Source: Phocoena phocoena (taxonomy: Eukaryota > Chordata > Mammalia > Artiodactyla > Phocoenidae). From it: DNA of 64,000 nt. Position numbers and translations under genes: made by a program. The notes beneath the pieces were generated by a model. The model was not told where the DNA came from. It saw only the letters and a program-made list of their open reading frames with translations, and searched no databases. The stretch spans positions 107,647,316 to 107,711,315 of the forward strand of contig NC_089222.1 in NCBI RefSeq assembly GCF_963924675.1, in the 5' to 3' direction. Below are positions 11,274 through 24,225 of the stretch, one piece after another (position 1 is the stretch's first letter; each line of letters starts with the position of its first letter).

Positions 11274-12541
11274 TTTGCTTAACTTACTGTGTTTGGGGAT
11301 CTCCGTTTTGCAGGCTGCACGTTTGTAGTTCCCATTGTTTTTGGTGTCTGCTCCCAGTGGGTAAGGTTGGTTCAGTGGGTTGTATAGGCTTCCTGGTGGA
11401 GGGGAATGGTGCCTGTGTTCTGATGTATGAGGCTAGATCTTGTCTTTCTGGTGGGCAGGTCCATGTCTGGTGGTGTGTTTTGGGGTGTCTGTGAACTTAT
11501 TTTGATTTTAGGCAGCCTCTCTGCTAATGAGTGGTTTTGTGTTCCTGTCTTGCTAGTTGTTTGGCATAGGCTGTCCAGCAATGTAGCTTGCTGGTCATTG
11601 AGTGGAGCTGTGTCTTAGAGTTGAGATAGAGATCTCTGTGAGAGCTTTTGCTGTTTGATATTACATGGGGTCGGGAGGTCTCTGGTGGACCAATGTTCTG
11701 AACTTGGCTCTCCCACCTCAGAGGCTCAGGTCCGACACCCAGCCAGAGCACCAAGACCCTGTCAGCCATACAGCTCAGAAGAAAAAGGAGAAAAAGAAAG
11801 AAAGAAAGAAAATAAATAAGTAAATAAAATAAAGCTATTAAAATAGAAAAAAATATTTAAAAAAATTAAAAAGAGAGAAGGAAAGAAAAGAGCAACCAAA
11901 CCAAAAAACAAATCCACCAATGATAACAAGTTCTTAAAACTATACTAGAAAAAAACAAATAAACAAACAAACAAAAAAAGACAGTCAGAATCCTAGGACA
12001 AATGTCAAAAGCAAAGCTATACAGACAAAATCACACAAAGAAGCATACACATACACATTCACAAAAAGAGAGAAAAAAAAAAAAATATATATATATATAA
12101 AAGGAAGAGAGCAACCAAATCACTAATCTACCAATGATAATGAGCTCTAAATACTAAACTAAGATAAACAGAAAACCGGAAACAAATTAGATGCAGAAAG
12201 CAAACCCCAAGTCTACAGTTGTTCCCAAAGTCCACTGCCTCAAGTTTGGGATTATTAGTTTTCTATTCAGGTATTCCAGAGATTCAGGGTACATCAAGTT
12301 GATTGTGGAGATTTAATCCACTGCTTCTGAAAGTGCTGGGAGAGATTTCCCTTTCTCTTTGTTCAGCTTTGGATTTGGCCCTGCCTCTGAGTGTAGGTCG
12401 CCTGAGGGCACCTTTTGGAAGTCTGAGCTCTTCTGCCAGTGTTCAGTAGTAGTTTTTCCACATGTAGATGTAGTTTTGATGTATTTGTGGGGAGGAAGGT
12501 GATCTCCAAGTCTTACCCCTCCGCCGTCTTGAAGGCACCCC
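11274..12541 (-). promoter_or_regulatory. L1 5' UTR / internal promoter region
   Basis: The minus-strand start GGTGCCTTCAAGACGGCGGA is the expected beginning of a cetartiodactyl L1. The core AAGACGGCGG (complement of 12521-12530) resembles the YY1 site (AAGATGGCGG) that positions L1 transcription starts, with one T-to-C change. The region is GC-richer at its start and carries a long pyrimidine-rich segment. Activity today is unknown. Confidence 0.7.
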
Positions 12542-13626
12542 CTCAATAATTTAATTAAATTTTAAATGTTTTTTACTAACTAATTGACAGTTATTTTCTG
12601 GAAGAGATGAGAAATTACTGCTAAGCTTGCTGCTGAACAATATGACAGAAGTTTTCTATGGCATTTAAATGCTTTAGATGCCTTCTCTCTCAACTTTGAA
12701 AATGTAAAGTCAGCTGGAAGGAGGCAAGGTGGTTCTGAAGTGTAGGAGCGGAGATGGGCAGGAGGAGAAATCTTGATACCAAAGCAGAAGCATTAACAAA
12801 GGTGTGAAAGCAGGACTTTTTACAAATCATCTTTCTTTAATATTCAAGGTAAGCAGTTGATTTTATATCTGCTTTAAACTTTCTCCAGACCAAAAATATT
12901 GAGGCTATGTCTTACATGGTAGAACTTTAATCTCCACTTTCATTTGTTCACTGGAGGAGACCTCAAAACAAATTCTTGAAGCAAATTTCATTAGTGCCTA
13001 TGAGTACTCCTTCATATAACTCCAATCTGATAGGGGTAGACTTTTATAAATCCTTATCATAAAATTCTACTTTTATAAGAAGGTGCCACTCATAATCCTG
13101 ATTTGTAAAGCTACGGCTCTACAATTAACTAGCAATACAAAATAATTGTTTCACTTGACAAGGAATTTTATTGGAACTCAGTTCTTGTTAATAGATTTTG
13201 AAAGCTCAGATGAGTAAAATAATATTTACGGAGGATTGATGAAGGGGTATTTATGGAGGATTGATTAAGGGGGGCATGATTCTCTTTTTCAATTTTTCAG
13301 CCAAAGTAGAAGGTTAGAGTTTTTATCAATTTTCTCTTAAATGTTATTCCACAGGTCTGTGTTCAGAGGTGCTACAAGGACTCACTGTATGAATCTTGCT
13401 GTATTTACCCTATGGCCAAATCATTTCAATATAGACACTTCTGCCTAAAACATGTGAACTCAGAGAGGAATTCTCTTCTCTCTCAACTCTCTGTACCAGG
13501 AAATGTTAGACCTCTTTGTACAAATGCTTTGTGAACATAGTAATTAACTGATCATGTCTCTCTTTTTGTACTAGCTGAAGAGTACTAATAAAAGTTTGTG
13601 ATTCACCGCTGGCATCAAGATTTAAT
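12542..13626. other. Non-coding intron, nothing recognised
   Basis: Unique-looking sequence with no supported exon or repeat. Confidence 0.5.
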
Positions 13627-13928
13627 ACCTTAGAAGAGCACTAAGAAGTATATTGCTCAGTTCAGTAGAATCATCCATAAGGAGCAGAGTCATCTCCTTT
13701 GGAAATTACTGAATTAAAGTCTTAGATCACTTTCACCCAAGTGATTAATTAATTCTATATTTAATTCTATATTTATATTTATTTAGCTCTGTATTTAGTG
13801 GTCTGCACCTAAGAAGAACACCAAGAACTGATTTCCTCAGTCCAGGAGAGTATCCAGTAAAGAAGAGAGTCACCACCTTTAAAAATTATTAAAGTAAAGT
13901 CTTGAGAACACTTTAACCCAAATGATTC
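13627..13928 (+). repeat. Old tandem duplication (two ~121-bp copies, 180-bp offset)
   Basis: Copy 1 (13627-13747) and copy 2 (13807-13928) share the order ACCT(T)AAGAAGA.CAC.AAGAA, CTCAGT, CAGAGTCA, ACCTTT..AAATTA and TTAAAGTCTT, then CACTTT.ACCCAA.TGATT. Identity is roughly three quarters by eye. A TTAATTCTATATTTA-rich spacer separates them. Confidence 0.75.
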
Positions 13929-16547
13929 ACTTATTCTCCATATAATCTCCACGGTACCTTGAGCTTGTACCATGTGTTTGACACCATGCCAGATTCTGCC
14001 TGTCAAAATTTAAATGAAGAAAGGAATCCCAGTCTGGTGAGAGAGACAGATATGTAACTATATTATTTAAATATTTTAAAAACTATTCGCATGTTCAAAA
14101 ATACCAAAGAGAATAATAGTTTAAAGATTAACAATATCAGATAGCCTCTCTGAAACTCACCCCACCAGATATCTCTTTTGAAAAAAGTATGGGAGATAGA
14201 CTATTTAGGAGAGAAATGGTTACTCGGGAGATTAGTTAATAATTGTGATACCCTAAGAGAGAGATTAGCTTGTTCTCAAGAAAATCTTCCTAATTATATT
14301 ATCATGTTCTTTGAATATTCAGTAGCATATGAATATTACTTATTATTTCTGTACTACTAATGTAATGAGCTAAAAAGCAGCCTTTGTCAGTTTCAACAAG
14401 GTTCCCTTCTTTCTGACTTATGCAGCTTGTTCATTGTTCATGAGCTGTGAGGTATATCCTGCATAACTTGTGGAATTTATCTTGGGCACCTTGGGCTTAG
14501 TTTATACCCTATCAATTGTTCATAAATAAAACCCCAAAAGGAAGTAGGGTAGGGAGGAAATATCAGCACTTCCTGTATTTAATCCCAGAGCACAATATTT
14601 TATTAGAGACTCCTTAATATTTTACATCTAACAGAATTACAGTCATAAAATCTAAAAATTATATCAACATGTGAAAATAAGTTTGTAACCCTCTATAGTG
14701 TCTGTACTTGATGAATTTGAATTCATGGTGTTTGCCATAATCAGATTTGCTTTTTAATAGTAAATCCCTCTGCTATGTTATTTCTTTGGTAGACATTCCT
14801 TGCCCAGAAATCACCATGCTCTGTAGCATGTGACTTCAGCTAGATGTGATTAAACCTGAAGAGGTACCTGACCCCCAGCTGCCTAATCTCCAAGATGGAA
14901 AGCATGAAACTTTATCCCCAAACAGAAACAATGTAGTTAACTAGCCTGTTTCAGAATCTCCATCATATATCTTAATGTGATTTAAAACCCTGAAGAGTCC
15001 AAAGGAATTGAAGTAAAAACACATGCTTGAGCACACACATGTATACACATGTACACACACACACACAGGCACATGTATATTCCACAGCTAATTCTCAGAA
15101 AGCCATGATTTACCCAATCTAATGAGAGAGCATGATTCATGATGTAGAGAAAAGGTGTGCAAAACAGAGGGAGAAGCAGATAGCTGGGTGTACTTATAGA
15201 CAAAAAAAAGCTAAGTCACTATGAAGCCAGTCAATCAGTGAACTGTTTATATCCAGGGAATAACCTTTATGGCTAAAAATATGTTCTGTTGTGCTCCTTT
15301 CACTTGGCAATGGTCAGGAAAACCTTACAATAACCTCTTTTCACTTGAGAGTAGGTTGAGTGAACCTCAGTGCCATTAGCCAAACGTTTAGACATGAGAA
15401 GTCAACTTTCACTTGTTACCGCTTCTAAGAAAAGATTTTATATATTGTGCACTACATCCTTAGGCTGAATCAAAAAGATAATACCATCTGACTGGAAAAA
15501 AAAAAAAAAAACAAAACCTGACTCTGAGCCTGATGCCTCAGGGTAGTCACTATATTTGTGTAGATTATAATCTCCTTCCTTCTACTGAAGATTGAAAGAT
15601 TTATTTTCTATTGAAAAAGGTGTTTTGTTGTAGGCCCAAAAGATGATAAAAGATGGCATAAAATTTTTAAAAAGCCCATCCATTAGAGTAAACTCTATAA
15701 GAAAGTAAAAAAATCTATCCATTTGAGTAAATTCTATAAGCAGCAGGCAAGTGTGACTCCTTTGAAACACCTGTGAAGATGCAATTTTCTAGTCATCAAA
15801 CAATTTATTTTATAAAATCTTGTAGCATTCAGCACCTGTAAGAAAAAATAAACCTGCCCCTCATCAACCTCTTGTGAAAATGATTCATTTGCATCAGTAA
15901 AACATCTGTAATGTAAAATTAGCATTCTGAATACAATGCTTCTCTCTCTCTCATAGTTTTGTTGATTATTTTTCAACAGGTTGTCTTGTTTTCTGAGCAA
16001 CATATCACTTTTAAATTCCAACTATCCACTGGGACGTTCATAAGGTTCAATACCATTCACGTGTTCATAAAATTCATAAATAAATTACTATTTTTTCTTC
16101 TATTATTCTTCTCCCTTCTTATCTGTGATCTCTTTTGACTTTTACTGATCAAAGAATTAAATAATCATTTTTAGAAAGGTCTGATTCATAAATTTCATAA
16201 AATATCTTCCTGGGTCCCAGGAAGATCATTTGCTAAAGATGATGGGAACAAGACCTTCTCTCCTCATATGCCACAAAAACCATAAAGAATTGCATTTCCA
16301 TGAAGAATCTAAAGCTAATGAATGGGAGAGGCATCTTTCTTAGCACATGAAAAAGCCATAAAGTACCTTTTGAAAATAACCTGAGGAGAATTTGAACAGT
16401 GATTGAGTCCCTCCATTAGCAGATGTGAGCTAAAAAGCTAGTACATTTGAATATTTGTTATTATGATCTCAAGAGTCTTTGTTGGCTGATGATTTCTGGA
16501 TGACTGAGATTTGCACTTGCTTTAACCCTTAAGTTAAAAATGTTATT
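13929..16547. other. Non-coding intron with short simple repeats
   Basis: It holds an (AC)n-rich stretch around 15040-15072 and an A-run near 15497-15512. No exon is supported. The short open frames here have no recognisable domains. Confidence 0.5.
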
Positions 16548-16559
16548 AATAAAGAATGT

Positions 16560-19500
16560 TACAAGAGACAAGGAAGGACACTACATAATGATCAAGGGAC
16601 CAATCCCTTGTTATAACCGAGAAGATATAACAAGATCCCTTGTTATAACCAAGAAGATATAACAATTATAAATATATATGCACCCAATATAGGAGCACCT
16701 CCATACATAAGGCAACTGCTAACAGCTATAAGAGGAAATCAACAGTAACACAATAATAGTGGGTGACTTTAACACCTCACTTACACCAATGGACAGATCA
16801 TCCAAAATGAAAATAAATAAGGAAACAGAAGCTTTAAATGACACAATATACCAGATAGATTTAATAGATATTTATAGGACATTCCATTAAAAAACAGCAG
16901 ATTACACTTTCTTCTCAAGTGCACATGGAATATTCTCCAGGATAGATCACATCTTGGGTCACAAATCAAGTCTCAGTAAATTAAAAAAAAATTGAAATCA
17001 CATCAAGCATCTTTTCTGGCCACAACACTATGAGATTAGAAATGAATTACAGGGAAAAAAACGTAAAAAACACAAACACATGGAGGCTAAACAATACGTT
17101 TCTAAATAACCAAGAGATCAAAGAGAAAATCAAAAACTACCTAGAGAAAAATGACAATGAAAACATGACGATCCAAAACCTATGGGACAGAGCAAAAGCA
17201 GTTCTAAGAGGGAAGTTTATAGCTATAAAAGCCACCTCAAGAAACAAGAAAAATCTCAAGTAAACAATCTAACCTTACACCCAAAGGAACTAGAGAAAGA
17301 AGAACAAACAAACCCCAAAGTTAGCAGAAGGAAAGCGATCATAAAGATCAGATCTGAAATAAATGAAAATGAAATGAAGGAAATGATAGCAAAGTCAATA
17401 AAACTAAAAGCTGGTTCTTTGAGAAGATAAACAAAATTGATAAACAATTAGCCAGACTCATCAAGAAAAAGAGGGAGAGGACTCAAATCAATAAAATTAG
17501 AAATGAAAAAAGAGAAGTTACAAAAGACACCACAGAAATACAGAGCATCCTAAGAGACTACTACAACCAACTCTATGCCAATAAAATGGACAACTTGGAA
17601 GAAATGGACAAATACTTAGAAAGGTAAAACCTTCCAAGACTGAACCAGGAAGAAACAGAAAATATGAACAGATCAATCACAAGTAATGAAATTGAAACTG
17701 TGATTAAAAATCTTCCAACAAATAAAAGTCCAGGACCAGATGGCTTCACAGGTGAATTCTGTCAAACATTTAGAGAAGAGATAACACCCATCCTTCTCAA
17801 ACTCTTCCAAAAAATTGCAGAGAAAGGAATACTCCCAAACTCATTCTATGAGGCCACCATTACCCTGATACCAAAACCAGACAAAGATACTACAAAAAAA
17901 GAAAATTACAGCCCAATATCACTGATGAATATAGATGCAAAAATCCTCAACAAAATACTAGCAAACAGAATCCAACAACACGTTAAAAGTATCATACACC
18001 ATGATCAAGTGGGATTTATCCTATGGAGGCAAGGATTCTTCAATATACACAAATCAATCAGAGTGAAACACCATATTAACAAATTTAGGAATAAAAACCA
18101 TATGATCATCTCAATAGATTCAGAAAAAGCTTTTGACAAAATTCAACACCCATTTATGATAAAAACTCTCCAGAAAGTGGGCATAGAGGGAACCTACCTC
18201 AACTTAATAAAGGCCATATACGACAAACCCACAGTAAACATCATTCTCAATGGTGAAAAACTGAAAGCATTTCCTCTAAGATCAGGAATGAGACAAGGAT
18301 GTCCACTCTTACCACTATTATTCAACATAGTTTTGGAAGTCCTAGCCATGGCAATCAGAGAAGAAAAAGAAATAAAAGGAATACAAATTGGAAAAGCAGA
18401 AGTATAACTGTCACTGTTTGCAGATGATATACTATACATAGAGAATCCTAAAAATGTCACCAGAAAAATACTAGAGCTAATCAATGAATCTGGTAAAGTT
18501 GCAGGATACAAAATTAATGCACAGAAATCTCTTATATTCCTATACATTAATGATGAAAAATCTGAAAGAGAAATTATGGAAACACTCTCCTTTACCATTG
18601 CAATAAAAAGAATAAAATACCTAGGAATAAACCTACCTAGGGAGACAAAAGACCTGTAGGCAGAAAACTATAAGACACTGATGAAAGAAATTAAAGATGA
18701 CACCAACAGATGGAGAGATATACCATGTTCTTGGATTGGAAGAATCAATATTGTGAAAATGACTATACTACCCAAAGCAATCTACAGATTCAATGCAATC
18801 CCTATCAAATTACCAATGGCATTTTTTACGGAACTAGAACAAATCATCTTATAATTTATATGGAGACACAAAAGACCCCAAATAGCCAAAGCAGTCTTGA
18901 GGGAAAAAAATGGAGTTGGAGGAATCAGACTTCCTGACTTCAGACTATACTATACAATATGGTACTGGCACAAAAACAGAAACATAGATCAATGGAACAA
19001 GATACAAAGGCCAGAGATAAACCCACACACCTATGGTCAACTAATCTATGACAAAGGACGCAAAGATATACAAAGGAGAAAAGACAGTCTCTTCAATAAT
19101 CTGTGCTGGGAAAACTGGACAGCTACATGTAAAAGAAAGAAATTAGAACACTCCCTAACACCATACACAAAAATAAACTCGAAATGGATTAGAGACCTAA
19201 ATGTAAGACCGGATACTATAAAACTCTTAGAGGAAAACATAAGAAGAACAATGTTTGACATAACTCACAGCAAGATCTTCTTTGATCCACCTCCTAGAGT
19301 AATGGAAATAAAAATAAATGAGACCTACTCAAACTTCAAAGCTTTTGCACAGCAAAGAAAACTATAAACAAGACGAAAAGACAACCCTCAGAATGGGAGA
19401 AAATATTCCCAAACAAATCAACGGACAAAGGATTAATCTCCAAAATATATAAACAGCTCATTCAGCTCAATATTAAAGAAACAAACAACCCAATCCGAAA

Positions 19501-20106
19501 ATGGGCAGAAGACCTAAATAGACATTTCTCCAAAGAATACATACAAATGGCCAAAAGCACATGAAAAGCTGCTCAACATTACTAATTGTTAGAGAAATCC
19601 AAATCAAAAGTATGAGGTATCACCTCACACCAGTTAGAATGGCCATCATCAAAAAATCTAGAAACAATAAAATCTGGAGAGGGTGTGGAGAAAAGGGAGC
19701 CCTCTTGCACTGTTGGTGGGAATGTAAATTGATACAGCCACTATGGAGAACAGTATGGAGGTTCCTTAAAAAACTAAAAATAGAATTACCATATGATCCA
19801 GCAATCCCACTACTGGGCATATACTCAGAGAAAACCATAATTCAAAAAGACACATTCACCCCAATGTTCATTGCAGTACTATTTACAATAGCCAGGTCAT
19901 GGAAGCAACCTAAATGTCCATTGACAGATGAATGGATAAAGAAGATGTGGTACATATTTACAATGGAATATTACTCAGCCATAAAAAGGAATGAAATTGA
20001 GTCATTTGTTGAGACGTGGATGGATCTAGAGACGGTCATACAGAGTGAAGTAAGTCAGAAAGAGAAAAAAAATTATCGTATATTAACGCATGTATGTGGA
20101 ACCTAG
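16560..20106 (+). pseudogene. L1 ORF2 remnant with several stop codons
   Basis: The endonuclease C-terminal part, RT and C-terminal domain are recognisable. The FADD box is present at 18417-18428, but the following residue is lost by a 3-base deletion. In the frame of the 17664-18407 block there are nonsense codons at 18405-18407 (a usual AAA Lys codon), 18657-18659 (usual TAT Tyr) and 18852-18854 (usual CAA Gln). Further frame changes occur before 17664 and after 19367. The natural C-terminal end is near 20104-20106. There is no capacity for retrotransposition. Confidence 0.9.
16603..16666 (+). repeat. 32-bp tandem duplication carrying a hairpin
   Basis: Units 16603-16634 and 16635-16666 differ at two positions. 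Within unit 1, CTTGTTATA (16607-16615) and TATAACAAG (16626-16634) are perfect inverted arms around a 10-base loop. This interrupts the L1 endonuclease sequence close to the 5' truncation point. Confidence 0.9.
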
Positions 20107-20317
20107 AAAAATGGTACAGATGAACTGGTTTGCAGGGCAGAAATTGAGACACAGATGTAGAGAACAAATGTATGGACACCAAGGGGGGAGAACCACGGTG
20201 GGGTGGGGATGGTGGCATGCTGAATTGGGTGATTGGGATTGACATGTATACATTGATGTGTATAAAATTGATGACTAATAAGAACCTGCAGTATAAAAAA
20301 CAAACAAAAAAAAACAA

Positions 20318-21032
20318 CTAATACTAAACTTTCTTTGGGTTATTTGTATGGAAATATGTTAATGTAAATGTTTTAGACATTACATGAAATTTCTAAAAAT
20401 CTTATATGTTCTGGTATAATGTTATAAATCATAAGTCTAGTTATTTCTTTAAAATGTATATCTCAGAAATAACTAAATTTCCTTGTCAATTGCATCATTA
20501 TGAAATTTCATCAAATCTTTAACCATGGTCATTTTTAAGTCTTTTGTCATTTACAGACAATTCTGGATGTACTCTGATGCTTTTGCAAAAATGTTCCTAT
20601 AAAAGGGTTTCATCTTCAAGGAATTCATGGAAGACTCTGACAAGTACAGGTTTCTGGTAACCGACTACAATGCTGAATTTTCAGAACTCTAATGGAAAAC
20701 TGATGAATTCATAAAAGTGCTAACAAATGATCAAGATAAAAATAATTACATGGGACTGAGTGAACTGATGAGGATTATTATAATTTTTGTGATTTTATGT
20801 TTGAATAAAAAAAAAAATCCCACAAGGACTCAGAGGCAAAAAATACACAAATCAATTTTCACTGCAAAGTAAAGGAGCTGTTACACTGGAGGATTACTGG
20901 ACTGAATGTCAATATTATGACATAGTATGAGTGTGTTTCGTGTTTGGTAATTGCAATCATTGTTGCTTTTGTTGTGGTCATCCATTTACAATGCTTGGTG
21001 TCAGTTGATTTATCTCTTGTAAAAATAAAATA

Positions 21033-21034
<2 letters not shown>
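20318..21034. other. Non-coding stretch of unknown origin
   Basis: From about 20560 to 21030 the sequence is richer in codon-like text (GGAAGACTCTGACAAGTACAGG) and ends in an AATAAAATAC motif (from 21025) before a TG microsatellite. This gives the look of a decayed transcript copy or an unlisted repeat. No open frame survives and I could not assign it. Confidence 0.35.

Positions 21035-21067
<33 letters not shown>
21035..21067 (+). repeat. (GT)n microsatellite
   Basis: A pure GT dinucleotide run directly seen, followed by an AAAT-repeat stretch (21070-21089). Confidence 0.97.
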
Positions 21068-21070
<3 letters not shown>

Positions 21071-21479
21071 AAGTAAATAAATAAATAAAATTGTTGATTA
21101 AAAACATGAATTAACAACAAAGAAAAACATTATTTTGTTGATAGAGTGCTCATTCTTGACAATAAGTAAAATCCAGTCAAAGATTTATACTTACTTATCT
21201 CATTATATACATGCTGGAACTTTTCTTTCCATTCCCACAATAATGTATAACAGCACTGAATTTCTATAGCTAAATCAAATAATTTTTACCTTTAAAACTA
21301 GCAGGATTATTAATCTAAAATATTTTGTCAAAGTGAGTATGGATACATTTTACACTTATTTATGTTCATCCCCTTAAATGTATTATATCATCTTAAAACA
21401 AATAAGCAATCAGACAAAATTAAAACATACTACCATTTAGATAAAAGTATTATTTCTCTACATTTCAAAAACAAAGGCA

Positions 21480-23125
21480 AAATAACTTTTGCTTCCAGCC
21501 TAGCAGAATAACAAAGTTGGATTTACCTCTTATCTGTAAACAAGAGTTTTCAAGATATTGAACATAACAATAATGGACAGTTATCCCAGAGAGATGGAAA
21601 ATGAATGAGATAAACCCTAAAATTTGTCCCTTCTTAATGCCTTGAGAGATTTTCTAGACTGTGGTGTGTGGAGGGAAACCCATGCAGACCCTGGTGGCCT
21701 CCCTGAGTTATGCTGATGGAGCTGGGTGTCTAAGAAGGCCACAGCAGCTAGAGTTTATAGGGCAGAGTATCAAAAATGAAAGAGCTACACAAAGAGATGA
21801 CTCCAGACAACTGCAGTGTCCCTTACAGTATTTGGCAAAGTAATTATTGATCGGTGTATCTGTGTGAAGAAAGTGTTTGGGGCTAGGACAAGAACTATCA
21901 AAAAAGGATTAGAGGAAATAGTACATGATGCTTACACAGGCAGGGAATAATGCCTGTTCTAACTAACCTGACTGAAAAAAACTCATAATTGGTACCCTGG
22001 GCACTCAGAGGATTTTATCTGAGTAATGAGAATTAAGTAATTCTAAGAACAAAAGCTGCTCTGGTCCCACCTAAGAAATTTAAAAGAAGATCTGAAAGTA
22101 TTAAACTCTAAATCACTTAACCAGAACAAAGCTTAAGAATACTTAGAGGAATAGGAGAACATTCAGTACCAGAAAGGTAAAACTTATAATGTCTGGAATC
22201 CAATCAAAAAATACTCTGCATTCAAAGAAGCAGGAAAATGCTATCTATAATGAGATCAATCAATCTATCAAAACTGACCTAGAAATAATACAGCTGAGAG
22301 AAAGAAAAGACAAGGGCATTGAAAATATAAAATCACTCAAAATACATGCAAAACCTAAAAATATGAAATTTTTAGAAGTAATTCTTTGTGATCTTGGATT
22401 AGGCAAAAACATCTTACATATAATACCAAAGCATGATTCAAAAAAGTAAAAAATAATAATACTAAAATTTAAAAGTTGGATTTCATGAAGGAGTACAACC
22501 ACTTTGAAAAATCGTTTGGCAATGCCTTTAAAAATTAAACACGTATCTTCTATATGACCCAGCCATTCTGCTCCTAGGCATTTACACAAGAGAAATAAGA
22601 GCACAGATACATACAAAGACTTACACCCAAATGTTCATAGCAGCTTTACTGCAATGGCCCCAAACTGTAAACAACCCAAATGTCTATCCTCAGATAAATG
22701 GATAAACAAATTATAGTATAGATACATACAATAGAATATGAATCAGCAATAGACAGTAACAACCTTTATATATGCAACATGGATGAATCTCAGAATATTC
22801 ATCCTGAGGGAAATAAATCAAAGAGTATGTACTATATGATTTGATTTATATAAAATTCTAGAAAATGTAATCTATAATGACATACAGTAGAATAGTGGTT
22901 TCCTGGAAGTGAGATGGAGGGTGGGCAAAGAAGGCCAGGAGGAAGGAATTATGAAGGTGTATGAACAAACTTTTGTAGATGATGAATATGTTCATTATCT
23001 TGATCATAGTGATGGTCTCATCACCATATACACTTGTGAAATAATACCAAACTGCACACATAAAATATGTGTAGATTGTTTTTTGTCCATTATAACTCAA
23101 TAAAGTTGCTTTTAAAAAATAAAAC
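21480..23125 (+). mobile_element. Old, internally deleted L1 (L1M/HAL1-like 5' part, ORF2 3' end, 3' UTR)
   Basis: The 5' part (about 21480-22380) resembles 5' regions of ancient L1/HAL1 elements (GTCTGGAATCCAATCAAAAA). From 22385 the text matches the L1 ORF2 C-terminal coding region (GATCTTGGATTAGGCAAAAA; then ATATGACCCAGCCATTCTGC at 22552). It ends in a 3' UTR and AATAAAG signal at 23098-23104. Several internal deletions separate these blocks. Family names are from memory. Confidence 0.7.
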
Positions 23126-23301
23126 ATTTTTTAAAAGTTTCTCAAAGAGTTTTGGTGATCATTTGCTTTCATCAGCCATTCACACTTAGATGAAACAACT
23201 GTTTTATCTCTTTCCAGAAAGATGTTCTATGTATCTCATTGTATCTTGAGAGAGTCTTGAGGTAATACAGTCAACAGCATTTAGAAAACCCCAAGTGGTA
23301 T

Positions 23302-23303
<2 letters not shown>

Positions 23304-23341
<38 letters not shown>

Positions 23342-23347
23342 ACACAC
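23304..23347 (+). repeat. (CA)n microsatellite
   Basis: A nearly pure CA run with one GA interruption, visible directly. Confidence 0.97.
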
Positions 23348-24059
23348 CTCACTTACAGGTATTACTAATGCGATTTCTTTTTCTCATTTAATACGGGGTC
23401 CAACGTGATTCATATTTAAATGGCAAGGACACTTTCAAAGTGGTAAGTTTAAACAAAAGAACTCAAAAAAATCATTGATATATGGTATACTCTGTAAGTT
23501 TAAACACTAACACTTTTAATTAATCCTTATCACACATGATACAGGAGCTTTAAGCTCAGGGCACACAAATATCTCCTTTTTATTTTCTTTTGTGTTTAGC
23601 TCAAGAGAATTCACAATCTCTGTATTACATGTTAGTATTCCACTTATTTAAATTAAGGCTTTGTGCAACTGACATTAAATGAAGTATTAGGCCAAAACTA
23701 GTTTTACAACACCAGGGAGAGTATTTAAATTAAATATATAATTACTGTTTCTCAAAGTAGATTCCACAAAGTTCAATGCAAGAAACACATAACAAATTTT
23801 AAAAATCATATGGCCAAAGAATACTGCTAAGATGTTGTCTAACAGAAATCTGCATTAATTCTCAGAAATGTTAAAGCACTAAAGTGCATTTTGATTTAGT
23901 TTTAGAGAATCTCCCTCTAAGAATAGATTCATAAAGGACATAGAATATCGAGTCATTTTCTAAACTTATTAGATTAGGACCTCCTTTCTTTCTTTCTTTG
24001 AATATCTATTAATACTTGGCTTACTGGTCTCTAATTCTATGCATTCTCAAACTATAGTG
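23348..24059. other. Non-coding intron, nothing recognised
   Basis: No exon or repeat could be supported. Confidence 0.5.
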
Positions 24060-24225
24060 AGCCTAACTGTCAACAGAGGTACTTAATAAATATTAGGACT
24101 TCTAGGCTTGACAGCCAGAACTTCTGATTTTAAAGGTCTACATTGAGACCAGGAATCTTCATTTTCCTAACTAGTACCTCGGGTGATTCTAATCCGGGCA
24201 GTCTAAAGGCTACCTTTTAAGAAAC
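24060..24225 (+). mobile_element. MER5-like hAT relic
   Basis: AGACCAGGAATCTTCATTTT followed by GGGTGATTCTAATCCGGGCA resembles the second half of MER5-type elements. It is degraded and the boundaries are approximate. Confidence 0.5.

Larger units (their letters stand above)
6141..12541 (-). mobile_element. Near full-length LINE-1 (sense to CADM2), inactive
   Basis: On the minus strand this runs from a 5' terminus at about 12541 through a 5' UTR, ORF1, a short spacer, ORF2 and a 3' UTR. It ends in an A-rich tail near 6141-6157. At ~6.4 kb it is the only L1 here retaining both ends. The purine-rich plus-strand block at about 11780-12110 is part of its 5' UTR. It lies in the same orientation as CADM2, so its A-rich sense strand would be transcribed within the intron. 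I found no clear target-site duplication. Confidence 0.92.
16548..20310 (+). mobile_element. 5'-truncated LINE-1, inactive
   Basis: It begins within the ORF2 endonuclease domain (ACAAGAGACAAGGAAGGACAC near 16561) and proceeds through RT, the C-terminus and a 3' UTR with GATGAACTGGTTTGCAGGGC. It ends in an A-rich tail at about 20295-20317. Its 3' UTR differs from the elements at 1-2700 and 6141-12541, so it is another subfamily. It is antisense to CADM2. Confidence 0.93.
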
